From: Endozoicomonas montiporae CL-33
GTDB lineage: Bacteria; Pseudomonadota; Gammaproteobacteria; Pseudomonadales; Endozoicomonadaceae
Direction: 5' to 3'
NCBI RefSeq assembly: GCF_001583435.1
Contig: NZ_CP013251.1
Coordinates: 4,911,215-4,975,214, forward strand
Length of the DNA stretch: 64,000 nucleotides
The position numbers and the translations under genes were made by a program. The notes below the pieces were generated by a model that saw nothing but the letters and a program-made list of their open reading frames with translations, had not been told where the DNA came from and ran no database searches. Shown piece by piece: positions 8,439-16,351 of this stretch; the stretch's first letter is position 1, and every line of letters starts with the position of its first letter.

Positions 8439-9577
8439 TGATATCCATACCGTTTTAGCCATGCATCAGCCAATGCACCATGCCAACTGAAGTGCGGCTC
8501 GGGAATCACATCAAACCTTGCGGTTGCTTCAGGGCTGAGCTGTAGTAATGGTTGCTGCAGAACCGGTGGATCTCCCCACACTGACAGTTTGGCTTTGTGT
8601 TGCTGCGCCTGTGGTGACATCAGAAAGTTAATCACGACCTGCGCCCCCTCTTTCGCACTGCTGTTGTAGGGGATTGCCAGAAAATGAATATTGGTCAACG
8701 CACCCAGCTGAAAAGCATGACTGGAAACACTGTTAACAAGATCACCCCGGCTGACCGCAGCTGCCGCTTCAGCCGGGTTGAAACTGATTGCCATATGCAG
8801 TTCTCTGTCGTCCAGTAACTGAATCATGTGCCGGTCACTCTGGGGAAAACGACGACCGTTGTACCAGGCAAACTTGTGCAGCTGGTCAAGATAATCCCAG
8901 AGAGGGGCTGTAACCCTTTCAAAATCGATACTGTCAGCAGGTTTCTGCAACGCTTCAGGGTCCTTGACCAGTTCCGACAACAGCTGTTTCAGAAAGGTCA
9001 CACCATGAAACTGGGGTGGTTGAGGATAACTGATCCGGCCAGGATGCTGCTTTGCATATTGAAGTAACTCACTGGCGGATGCCGGAGGCTTTTTGGTAAC
9101 AGACCGGTCAAACATCATGACCATCTGTCCAACACCCCAGGGCGCTTCCAGACCATCAACGGGTGTCGAGAAATCAATATCGATGGGTAAGCGTTTATCC
9201 ACCAGCGAAAAATTAGGCAGTTGATCGGTAAATGGCCCATAGAGAAGGTCAGCGCGCTTTAACGCTGCAAAGTTTTCACCGTTCACCCAAAGCAGATCAA
9301 CGCGCCCGTCTTTATGCCTGCCAGAACTTTTCTCGGATAAGACCAGTGTGATGGCTTCACTGATGTCGCCGACTTTTACATGCACAAGGTTAATGTCGTG
9401 CAGCCGTTTTACTTCCTGACTGGCCCAGTGCAGATAGTCGTTCACCTGAGGATGACCACCCCAACCATAGAAGTAGACTGTTTGCTCCCTGGCTCTCTTT
9501 TCAATCTTCGTCCATTCAGAGCTATAAACTGGCATTAAAAAAAACAGGCACAAAACCGCAAACAGTTTTCCTGCCAT
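8435..9577 (-). CDS. ynjB: ABC transporter substrate-binding protein (YnjB-like)
   Basis: 380 residues from the ATG at 9577, giving a clean signal peptide (MAGKLFAVLCLFFLMPVYSS) and a mature protein beginning EWTKIE. The frame is open 27 codons further upstream, but that stretch contains an intrinsic terminator hairpin (9624-9663), so the short start is correct. The mature region matches the YnjB type of periplasmic binding protein, with VYFYGWGGHPQVNDYLHWAS near the N-terminus and an extended two-lobe fold of about 360 residues. It delivers an unknown ligand to the YnjC/YnjD-like transporter. Its stop overlaps the ynjC start. Confidence 0.88.
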   Translation of the reverse strand: MAGKLFAVLCLFFLMPVYSSEWTKIEKRAREQTVYFYGWGGHPQVNDYLHWASQEVKRLHDINLVHVKVGDISEAITLVLSEKSSGRHKDGRVDLLWVNGENFAALKRADLLYGPFTDQLPNFSLVDKRLPIDIDFSTPVDGLEAPWGVGQMVMMFDRSVTKKPPASASELLQYAKQHPGRISYPQPPQFHGVTFLKQLLSELVKDPEALQKPADSIDFERVTAPLWDYLDQLHKFAWYNGRRFPQSDRHMIQLLDDRELHMAISFNPAEAAAAVSRGDLVNSVSSHAFQLGALTNIHFLAIPYNSSAKEGAQVVINFLMSPQAQQHKAKLSVWGDPPVLQQPLLQLSPEATARFDVIPEPHFSWHGALADAWLKRYGYQ

Positions 9578-9623
9578 TTTTATTATTGAAAGTCGGTTAA
9601 TCAAATGACCAGTCCTTAGAAGC

Positions 9624-9663
9624 AAAAACGCCAGTGATCCCAAACGCCTGAGAATCACTGGCG
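9624..9663 (-). terminator. Rho-independent terminator upstream of ynjB
   Basis: CGCCAGTGAT (9629-9638) and ATCACTGGCG (9654-9663) form a perfect 10-bp stem with a 15-base loop. On the minus strand it is followed directly by TTTTT (9628-9624). It ends the transcript of the TVP38-family gene and upstream Fe-S genes, dividing the cluster from ynjBCDF, which must then have its own promoter between 9577 and 9624 or depend on read-through. Confidence 0.85.
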
Positions 9664-9688
9664 AACTATGATACGGGCAAAAATAAAA

Positions 9689-10366
9689 TTATTCAGCCAG
9701 TGTCTTCATATCAATGCCTTTCTTTTTGGCAATGTATTTCGGTATCAGGGAAACACCAAACAATACCAGACCAGCAGCTGCAAATTTCACCAGCAACATG
9801 GGTGAAACGCCATTCGTGGCGATATCCCCTGCCATATAGGCAAAGATGAACGCGCCCGGTGCCATGGTGACCAGAGAAACCAGAGAATAAGTCATCAGGT
9901 TAATACCGGTCAGGCCATAGGCAAAGTTTTGCAGGCTGAACGGGAAAACAGGCACAAGACGGGTAAGAATCAGAAAGCTGGTACCGTTCTGGGCCACACC
10001 GTCGTCAATTTTTTTGAAGATCGGGTTGTCACCAAACTTGCTCAGAATCACATTTCGCAGCAGGAAGCGGGCAACAATAAAGGCAGCAGTAGCACCCAGT
10101 GTTGCTGAAAGCAGTGCCAGCAAACCACCCGCTACAGGACCAAAAGCAATGCCTGCCACAATGGTCAGGGCACTGCCCGGCAACATCAGCACGCAGGCAA
10201 CGATGTATACAAGGGCATACACCACGTAACCCATGGCACCAAAGCTGGCAATCCAGCTCTGCAACCCTTCAACATCAGTCAGCAAAGCCAGAATACCGGT
10301 CTGCTGGGCAACAAATAACAAAGCCGCAATAACAGCAGCAATTAAACCAATTTTTACAAATTTCAT
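9689..10366 (-). CDS. TVP38/TMEM64 (DedA-like) membrane protein, YdjX/YdjZ-like
   Basis: 225 residues and about six hydrophobic segments, with the SNARE-associated/VTT domain landmarks of the TVP38/TMEM64 family: a Pro-Gly-containing re-entrant segment (MLPGSALTIVAGIAFGPVAG), a glycine-rich helix (LLALLSATLGATAAFIVARF) and FLILTRLVPVFPFSLQNFAYG. These proteins are inner-membrane, possibly lipid-scrambling or transport proteins of unsettled function. E. coli ydjX and ydjZ, of the same family, lie immediately upstream of the ynj transporter genes, so synteny agrees. A strong terminator follows the gene. It starts 57 bases after the CCG Fe-S gene and is probably the last gene of that operon. Confidence 0.88.
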   Translation of the reverse strand: MKFVKIGLIAAVIAALLFVAQQTGILALLTDVEGLQSWIASFGAMGYVVYALVYIVACVLMLPGSALTIVAGIAFGPVAGGLLALLSATLGATAAFIVARFLLRNVILSKFGDNPIFKKIDDGVAQNGTSFLILTRLVPVFPFSLQNFAYGLTGINLMTYSLVSLVTMAPGAFIFAYMAGDIATNGVSPMLLVKFAAAGLVLFGVSLIPKYIAKKKGIDMKTLAE

Positions 10367-10423
10367 GTTCTACTCTGCGTTATACCCCTGCAAACACCAT
10401 TGCAGGGGCTCAAGAAGGTTCTA

Positions 10424-11194
10424 TTAAATGTTCATGCACTTAATCAGACTGGCCTTACTCTTGTAGCGATTCATCCAGGCCTTCACCGGACTGGCAAGCA
10501 CGTTAACCGGCGCATCGTCGTTTTTCATCACGACCGGTCCCCAGAGCAGATCAAGAATGTGCCAGGACTTAGTGCCTACGCCCATCATGGAAGCGCGACA
10601 GGCTGCACAGTAAACGACAACATGATCGGTTTCGAACTCATCCACACGACGCTGGATAACCCGGGTCGCCACATCCGGGTTCGCCGGAACCACCATGCCA
10701 CCGAAACCACAGCAACGGGTATTTTCACGGGTGTATTTGGGCTCTCTGGTTTTATAACCCAGTTCGTTCAGAATCCAGCGAATACCGTCCTGCAATTCCT
10801 TCTCATAACGCGTCGAGCAGGAATCGTGGATAGTGAACACCGCATCAGAGTGTTTTGCCTTGCCACGCAGTTCTTCCGGCAGACCAATTTTGGGCAACAG
10901 ACTCCACAAAGAAACCGGCTTCTGCCGTTTAGCGCCTTTCTTGATCATGCCCATGCAGCTCTGGCAGGCAACAATGACCTCTTCAGCACCGACTTTGTCA
11001 AAGTCCGCCTGCAATAGGCCAAAACGTTCTTTAAACAGTTCCGCCTGACCAATGGCTGCCGTTGGTTTGCCACAGCATTTCTGCACAGCACCCATGTCCG
11101 GAAATACCTTCTTCAGGTAATCCGCTGTCTTTTTTACCGCTTCCGGGTTGTACGACGGCAAACTGCAACCCGGCATGAAAATCTTTTTAGCCAT
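10424..11194 (-). CDS. (Fe-S)-binding protein with two CCG cysteine-rich domains
   Basis: 256 residues with a repeated cysteine-rich pattern: PGCSLPSYNP with QKCCGKPTA (residues ~9-45), a lone CQSCMG near 78, then HDSCSTRY with TRCCGFGGMV (around 160-170) and YCAACRASM. The two CCG domains are those of heterodisulfide reductase subunit B, GlpC and LutA/LldE, which bind unusual [4Fe-4S] centres used in disulfide or quinone chemistry. It starts five bases after the GltD-like flavoprotein, so the two probably form one enzyme, with NAD(P)H electrons passing from the flavoprotein to this subunit. Substrate unknown; the neighbouring rhodanese suggests a sulfur compound. Confidence 0.85.
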   Translation of the reverse strand: MAKKIFMPGCSLPSYNPEAVKKTADYLKKVFPDMGAVQKCCGKPTAAIGQAELFKERFGLLQADFDKVGAEEVIVACQSCMGMIKKGAKRQKPVSLWSLLPKIGLPEELRGKAKHSDAVFTIHDSCSTRYEKELQDGIRWILNELGYKTREPKYTRENTRCCGFGGMVVPANPDVATRVIQRRVDEFETDHVVVYCAACRASMMGVGTKSWHILDLLWGPVVMKNDDAPVNVLASPVKAWMNRYKSKASLIKCMNI

Positions 11195-11199
11195 GTCGA

Positions 11200-12984
11200 T
11201 TACCCTTTGCTCGCCATAGTGAAGAATCGGGAAAAGCCCAGTTTCTGGTGCATATTAATGCCTTTGTGACCCGGCATTGGCGAGTTACCACCATTGGCCT
11301 TAACAAAGTCAACACGGGCACCCAGGAAGATCTCTTTCATCGGGAAATCTTTCGGGCAGGCAATGGTGCACTGGTCGCAGGCATTACAGGAATATACCAG
11401 CAATGGGTCCATCGATTTTGTTTCAATAAAGTCACTGAACAACTGCTTCGGGCAATCGCCGAAGTCGTTCATCATCACGCACTCGTTCATGCACAGTTTG
11501 CAGGAGCACTGCAGACAGCGGCTGGCTTCAAGAGTGACCTGCTCAGGAGTAAAACCGAAATCCACCTGTTTGAAGTCGCGTTTGCGTTCATCCGCATCAC
11601 GCAATTCACCATGCAGACGAGGTTGATTTTCAGTGTTTTCTGGCAGAGGTACATTCAAACGTGAGTCGTAACTGTATTCCTGCTCAAAGTCACGACCATC
11701 ATTCAGCTCACGATCATTCAGGAAACGGTCTGTGCTCAGAGCAGCCTTGCGACCCAGCGCCATGGCCTGAATCACAATGGCACCGCCACTGGCATCACCG
11801 GCAACGTAAACCCCCGGAATAGCGGTTGCCAGTGTTTGCGGATCCACCACATAACGACCACCACGGGACTGTTCCAGCGCACCATCGGTAATATCGGCAA
11901 CCACCTGACCCGTCGCAAAAATCACTGTATCCACAGCAACCGTACGACACTCTTCACTGTATTTTGGAGCGAAGTTACCTTGCTCATCAAAGATGGAAAG
12001 GACTTTTTGCAGCTCAATCCCGGTGACCTTGCCGTTTTCAGACAAGATGCGCTTAGGCCCCCAGCCGGCATTGAACAATACGCCTTCTTCCAGCGATTCT
12101 TCAATTTCAATCTGGCTGGCTGGCAGGGTTTCCATGGTTTCCAGAGAGCACTGATGCACGGCTTCAGTGCCGATACGCCAGGAAGAACGCGCACAATCCA
12201 TGGCCACATCACCACCACCGATCACCATGACACGCTTGCCTGCTTTCGGGAATGCCTGTGTTTTGGAAATTTCTTTAAGGTATTCAACCGCCGGGAAGAC
12301 ACCCTCAGACTGGTGGCCTTCCACAGGAATAATGGAACCTACGTGGGCACCGTGAGCCAGAATCACCGAATCAAACTGTTTGCACAGTTCATTGAATGGA
12401 ATGTCTTTGCCAATCTCGACACCAAAACGGGTTTCAACACCCAGCATGTCCAGATAGCTGTATTCAAAATCAATCACATCACGAGGCAGACGGTATTCAG
12501 GAATACCGACACGCATCATACCGCCATAGACGTCCAGTTTCTCAAACAGAGTAACGGCGTGCCCCTGACGACGCAGTTCAATCGCCGCCTGAGCACCGGC
12601 AGGGCCTGCACCAACAATAGCGACTTTCTTGCCACTGTCTTTTCCAACGGTCAGATCCCAGTTGGCTTTATCATCCGCCTGTTCGGCAATGAAACGCTTA
12701 ATGCCAGCCACGCTGATGGGCTGATTGAATTCAGTATTGCGACGGCATACCTGTTCACAGGGGTGAGCACAAATACGACCGAGAGTCTGTGGCAGGAATA
12801 TTTTTTCCCGTACTACATTCAGGGCGTCTGCATACTGCCCTTCACCCGCAAGACGAACATACTGTTTTACGTCGGTATGCATCGGACAGGCAGACTGACA
12901 GGCGGGGGCTTCATAACCCATACAGCCATCAACGACATCCTGTGCAGCGTCGTACAACTTCTGGCTGAAAATAATATTTTCCAT
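11200..12984 (-). CDS. GltD-like FAD/NAD(P) oxidoreductase with N- and C-terminal Fe-S clusters
   Basis: 594 residues. The N-terminal Cys-rich domain (ACQSACPMHTDVKQYV and RICAHPCEQVCRRN, ~25-85) is that of the glutamate synthase small subunit. It is followed by an FAD motif (VAIVGAGPAGAQAAIEL, ~125), an NADPH motif (VMVIGGGDVAMDCARSS, ~253) and the closing FAD signature GVYVAGDASGGAIV. A C-terminal extension adds two clusters (CLQCSCKLCMNEC and CNACDQCTIACPKDFP), like dicluster-binding oxidoreductases of the YgfK/NfnB/GltD group. It probably takes electrons from NAD(P)H and hands them to the CCG-domain protein encoded next. It is not glutamate synthase: no gltB lies nearby. An 82-base gap with a hairpin separates it from the rhodanese gene upstream. 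Confidence 0.88.
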   Translation of the reverse strand: MENIIFSQKLYDAAQDVVDGCMGYEAPACQSACPMHTDVKQYVRLAGEGQYADALNVVREKIFLPQTLGRICAHPCEQVCRRNTEFNQPISVAGIKRFIAEQADDKANWDLTVGKDSGKKVAIVGAGPAGAQAAIELRRQGHAVTLFEKLDVYGGMMRVGIPEYRLPRDVIDFEYSYLDMLGVETRFGVEIGKDIPFNELCKQFDSVILAHGAHVGSIIPVEGHQSEGVFPAVEYLKEISKTQAFPKAGKRVMVIGGGDVAMDCARSSWRIGTEAVHQCSLETMETLPASQIEIEESLEEGVLFNAGWGPKRILSENGKVTGIELQKVLSIFDEQGNFAPKYSEECRTVAVDTVIFATGQVVADITDGALEQSRGGRYVVDPQTLATAIPGVYVAGDASGGAIVIQAMALGRKAALSTDRFLNDRELNDGRDFEQEYSYDSRLNVPLPENTENQPRLHGELRDADERKRDFKQVDFGFTPEQVTLEASRCLQCSCKLCMNECVMMNDFGDCPKQLFSDFIETKSMDPLLVYSCNACDQCTIACPKDFPMKEIFLGARVDFVKANGGNSPMPGHKGINMHQKLGFSRFFTMASKG

Positions 12985-13009
12985 TAAAGGATTCTGCTTC
13001 GAGGTAAAG

Positions 13010-13036
13010 CAGCTCCAGTCATTACGACTGGAGCTG
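13010..13036 (-). terminator. Stem-loop between rhodanese and flavoprotein genes
   Basis: CAGCTCCAGTC (13010-13020) and GACTGGAGCTG (13026-13036) make a perfect 11-bp stem with a 5-base loop. On the minus strand only a short CTTTACC follows, so this is more likely an attenuator or mRNA-stability element that lowers expression downstream of the rhodanese gene than a full terminator. Confidence 0.5.
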
Positions 13037-13066
13037 GAGTAATGATGTGGATGATCAAGGGGTCAA

Positions 13067-14044
13067 TTAGCTGCCTGCGTTAATAACCGCAGCACCTTCT
13101 TGCTCAGCTTCGTAATGAGCGTGGCTCCACTCAATCCAGGAACCGTCGTAGTTGTAAACTTCTTCAGCACCCAGGACTTCTTTCAGAACCATAGTCGTAT
13201 GAGCAGAGCGGACACCGGACTGACAGTAAGAAATGACTTTCTTGCCTTCAATCAGGTCACCGTAAATGGCTTTCAGCTCGTCAGCACTTTTCAGGGTGGT
13301 GTCTTCGTTCAGAGCGGTTGTCCACTCCAGGAACTGGCTGGCAGGAATAGCACCCGGACCAAAGGCTCCGGACAGTGTTTGGGACCCATCATGCTCACCC
13401 AGACCACGAGTATCAATAATCACCCAGTCTGAATCGCTGGTTGCGTTAACCACCATATCAAAGGTCGCCAGCTCGGCTTCACTGTAGTTTGGCGCTTGAT
13501 AATCAGTGGCTTCAACCGTCGGGTTGCCATTACCTGTTGGCAAGTCTGCACCCACCCAGGCGTTCAGACCACCATCCAGATAGCGAACGTCTTCATGACC
13601 CAGCATTTTCACCTGCCAGTACAAACGGGCAGCATCATGATGCGCATCTGCAGCGTAAACAACAACCGTACTTTCCGTGGTCGCACCAAAGCCACTCAGC
13701 AGTTGCTCCATCTCATCCTGCTCAGTGCGCATGCCTCCGAATGGATAGGCATCGCCAGAGGCAGAGTAATCAGAGCGCCATACAGTAAAGGAACCCTGAA
13801 TCGGACGATTACCGCGCACCGGATTCAAAGAACCAATCACCACAACGTCTTCGTCAGATTCCATTAGCTGCTGCAAAGCTTCCGGCGTAATAAAAGCGTC
13901 AGCATTCGCATATTCAGCAATTTTCAGAGCCTGTTCTGTTGCGTTCACGTTCACCGCTTCAACTCCAAAAATGGCACGATACACTGGCATTGCTACCACC
14001 GCAGCAGCAGCCAGTACACCGGCAGCTAATGTTTTCTTGTTCAT
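13067..14044 (-). CDS. ynjE: Exported rhodanese-family sulfurtransferase (YnjE-like)
   Basis: 325 residues. An N-terminal hydrophobic segment (TLAAGVLAAAAVVAMPVY, residues 5-22) predicts export or anchoring. Two rhodanese domains follow. The first (~50-170) lacks a cysteine at the active-site position (AADAHHDAARLYW), so it is probably structural. The second has an intact active loop, SYCQSGVRSAH (~271-281), whose Cys forms the persulfide. E. coli YnjE has three rhodanese domains and about 435 residues, so this is a shorter relative. It leads the minus-strand cluster, with GAGGAA as ribosome-binding site. The name is by synteny and domain type. Confidence 0.85.
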   Translation of the reverse strand: MNKKTLAAGVLAAAAVVAMPVYRAIFGVEAVNVNATEQALKIAEYANADAFITPEALQQLMESDEDVVVIGSLNPVRGNRPIQGSFTVWRSDYSASGDAYPFGGMRTEQDEMEQLLSGFGATTESTVVVYAADAHHDAARLYWQVKMLGHEDVRYLDGGLNAWVGADLPTGNGNPTVEATDYQAPNYSEAELATFDMVVNATSDSDWVIIDTRGLGEHDGSQTLSGAFGPGAIPASQFLEWTTALNEDTTLKSADELKAIYGDLIEGKKVISYCQSGVRSAHTTMVLKEVLGAEEVYNYDGSWIEWSHAHYEAEQEGAAVINAGS

Positions 14045-14351
14045 GTCGTTCCTCAGGATATAGTTTTACTTTTCTTTCAGGCAAAGCATCTGGTCAGTAA
14101 TTGACACAATGCTTAAGGAGTGCTGAAGAAAATTTGACCTGATTATAATTAGAACAACAGAGGCCATATTGCTTTAGATCAAAACTATTACGTATTATCA
14201 GTTAAACTCAAAGAGTTTCATTTCTAAAAATACCTTCTGGACTGCATATTTGCGAAACACAATAAAACCTGAATAAACAACAGGCCACACTAACGAAACA
14301 AAAGAATTATCGTTAATTTAATTAAATCGAACATCAGCAAGCCTCTATTTT
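14045..14351. other. AT-rich divergent intergenic region (ynjE-like / lysE-like)
   Basis: About 307 bases lie between two genes transcribed away from each other and should hold both promoters. The region is strongly AT-rich. I see no ORF with a ribosome-binding site, no clear hairpin and no complete FNR or Fur box; a lone GATCAA half-site occurs near 14178. Confidence 0.5.
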
Positions 14352-14978
14352 ATGTTTGATCTTTTTCTAAAAGGTATTATCGCTGGCATTGTTATTGCCG
14401 CACCCGTTGGCCCAATAGGCTTATTGTGCCTGCGTCGTACACTAGAAAATGGTCGGCTGGCAGGTCTTGCTTCTGGCCTTGGAGCTGCAACGGCAGATGG
14501 CTTTTATGGCGTGGTGGTAGCGGCAGGTTTTGCGGTTTCCGGGGTACTGGATAGCCATGCCGGTCAAATGAGCGTAGTAGGAGGGCTTTTGGTCACAATT
14601 CTTGGGTTGCAGGCATTGCGTGGCTTTCTTAACAACAAAGACCAATCTGCAAACTCTATAACCACTACAGACAAAACCAATATTCTGTCCGCTTTCTCCA
14701 CAACCTTTATCCTGACCCTGACCAACCCGATGACCATTCTTATGTTCACCGGATTGATTGCTGGCCTGGGCTCCATTGCCGAATCTGAATCTTATTCGGC
14801 TTACTGGCTGGTGTGCGGTATTTTTCTGGGCTCAGCGATCTGGTGGATATTTCTGGTGCATATCACGTTGCTTGCCAAATCACGGTTAACTGCTGCCGTC
14901 ACTCGCTGGTTCGACTTTGTCTCAGGAACACTGCTGCTGTTCTGGGGGTTGTGGTTACTATTCAACAACCTGCTTTAA
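14352..14978 (+). CDS. LysE/RhtB family amino-acid exporter
   Basis: 208 residues and about six transmembrane segments. The N-terminal signature AAPVGPIGLLCLRRTLENGR (residues ~16-35) and the following glycine-rich helix (LASGLGAATADGFYGVVVA) are diagnostic of the LysE/RhtB fold. The central LTLTNPMTILMFTGLIAGLG is also typical. It should export a basic or neutral amino acid or related metabolite; the substrate cannot be read from sequence. It is monocistronic and converges on the outer-membrane protein gene, overlapping it by four bases tail to tail. Confidence 0.9.
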   Translation: MFDLFLKGIIAGIVIAAPVGPIGLLCLRRTLENGRLAGLASGLGAATADGFYGVVVAAGFAVSGVLDSHAGQMSVVGGLLVTILGLQALRGFLNNKDQSANSITTTDKTNILSAFSTTFILTLTNPMTILMFTGLIAGLGSIAESESYSAYWLVCGIFLGSAIWWIFLVHITLLAKSRLTAAVTRWFDFVSGTLLLFWGLWLLFNNLL

Positions 14979-16153
14979 AAGGCTTCATTCACCCCGACAT
15001 AGATACCACTGTCACCGTTGCCCCAAGCAAAGTCTGCGCGCAGGTTCACACCCGGCTTCAGCTCATAGCGATAGCCCAGACCCACAGAATGAATCCATGG
15101 TTCACTGCCTAGGTCTGACACATCGTCTCCCAGTGTGCCAGCGCCCAGCCAGTACACCATGCCATGTCGTCCCGGCAGATTATGGCGGTATTCCACCTGA
15201 CTCATCAGCATTTGTTTGCCGCGGTAACGCCCTGTGGTGTAGCCCCTCAGACGATCTTCACCACCCAGTTTGGTGAGGTTATCCCAGGTGACATCACCAA
15301 ACTTGAACTCCGATGCCAGCTGAAAGGCCAGAACACCCGGCCCCATGGCCTGATATTCCCTGTATTCCAGAGCCAGTTTCTGGAAATGGTGGCTGCGATC
15401 GGCAGAGCTGTTATAAAAACCACCATCTGCCTGCAATAAACGACCTTGCTTGGCATTCAGGCCAAAGTCCCTGCTGTCGTACATGGCATGAAAGGTAGCC
15501 CCTGCGGTACGGACATCCTGAGGAAAGGCTGATGATGTGACAGGCTGGGTATGATGAGAGTCAACAGAGCCTTTTACATTGTTCTGCCCAAGCGACGCCC
15601 CGAATCCAACATAAAATGCAGGTGCCATCTGAAACAGGTATTTAGAGTTAACGACCAGGGTATCCAGTTTGAAGGAGTGCTTATTGTGATTTCTCTTGCC
15701 CTTCTTGATGCCGGGACCATAAAAGACATCATGCACTTTTTCGGCAACACCCCAGATATACAAACGACGACGATCTTCCTGAAGGAAAATCTGTGTATCC
15801 AGATCGATGCCAATATTGCCTTTTGATGAGCCAAAAACGGTCATGGTAATAGAAGACGGTTGACTGACAGTGTCGTTTTTATCAACTACAAAAAGCCCGA
15901 CCGAAGAAACTCCCAGTCCAAAACCGGAGTCAGGCGTCGCAAAAGGCCCGGGAACAGCCGCCCAGTCTATGCCATCGTCCGGATTAAATTCCCCATCCCC
16001 TCCCAGATTTGCCAGCTCGTGTTCGACCCAGTTTGTCATTCTGTTAAACCAGCCCGGCTCTGCATCAGCGGTTGCGTCGTCTGCGTGAAGTGAAAGGGAG
16101 CTAAGCAATAAGAGAACCCCTCCAAAGAGCTTGCCTGATGATCGAATGGGCAT
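14975..16153 (-). CDS. BamA/TamA-type outer-membrane beta-barrel protein
   Basis: 392 residues with a signal peptide (LFGGVLLLLSSLSLHA, cleaved near residue 24). Alternating hydrophobic strands with aromatic ends run through the rest, and it terminates in Phe (GVNEAF), the outer-membrane insertion signal. Recognisable barrel motifs include YGPGIK (~147), LGGEDRLRGYTTGRYRGKQ (~285-305) and GLGYRYELKPGVNLRADFAWG (~358). The RLRGY...G pattern is that of the surface-antigen/BamA C-terminal barrel. No POTRA domain is present, so it is a stand-alone barrel of the Omp85-related group rather than BamA. Function unknown. Confidence 0.8.
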   Translation of the reverse strand: MPIRSSGKLFGGVLLLLSSLSLHADDATADAEPGWFNRMTNWVEHELANLGGDGEFNPDDGIDWAAVPGPFATPDSGFGLGVSSVGLFVVDKNDTVSQPSSITMTVFGSSKGNIGIDLDTQIFLQEDRRRLYIWGVAEKVHDVFYGPGIKKGKRNHNKHSFKLDTLVVNSKYLFQMAPAFYVGFGASLGQNNVKGSVDSHHTQPVTSSAFPQDVRTAGATFHAMYDSRDFGLNAKQGRLLQADGGFYNSSADRSHHFQKLALEYREYQAMGPGVLAFQLASEFKFGDVTWDNLTKLGGEDRLRGYTTGRYRGKQMLMSQVEYRHNLPGRHGMVYWLGAGTLGDDVSDLGSEPWIHSVGLGYRYELKPGVNLRADFAWGNGDSGIYVGVNEAF

Positions 16154-16275
16154 ATTGGATTATCTACATCTGATGGATAAAAGAGGTGGGGAATACTAGA
16201 TGTCTGCTTAACAAGCTTCAAGCCACTGTTTCCATGGCATGCAATCTAACCATGAGATAAGTACCTAAACATGAA

Positions 16276-16325
16276 AACCTTCCGCCTGCTCATGGTTTCT
16301 GATAATCATGAACAAGCGGAAGGTT
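16276..16325 (-). terminator. Stem-loop downstream of the MATE gene
   Basis: AACCTTCCGC (16276-16285) pairs with GCGGAAGGTT (16316-16325), and inner CTCATG/CATGAA bases extend it. On the minus strand a TTTT follows the stem (16274-16277 region), so it can end the MATE transcript; the long loop makes it a moderate candidate. Confidence 0.5.
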
Positions 16326-16351
16326 CTTCACTCTTTCTTTAGTCTGTCGTT

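Noticed and set aside
11836..12987. 383-codon open frame antisense to the GltD-like gene
   Set aside because: Shadow of a well-supported flavoprotein; no motif or start signal.
14101..14220. Sigma-70 promoter TTGACC…TATAAT near 14134
   Set aside because: The two elements are only four bases apart, far below the 16-18 needed.
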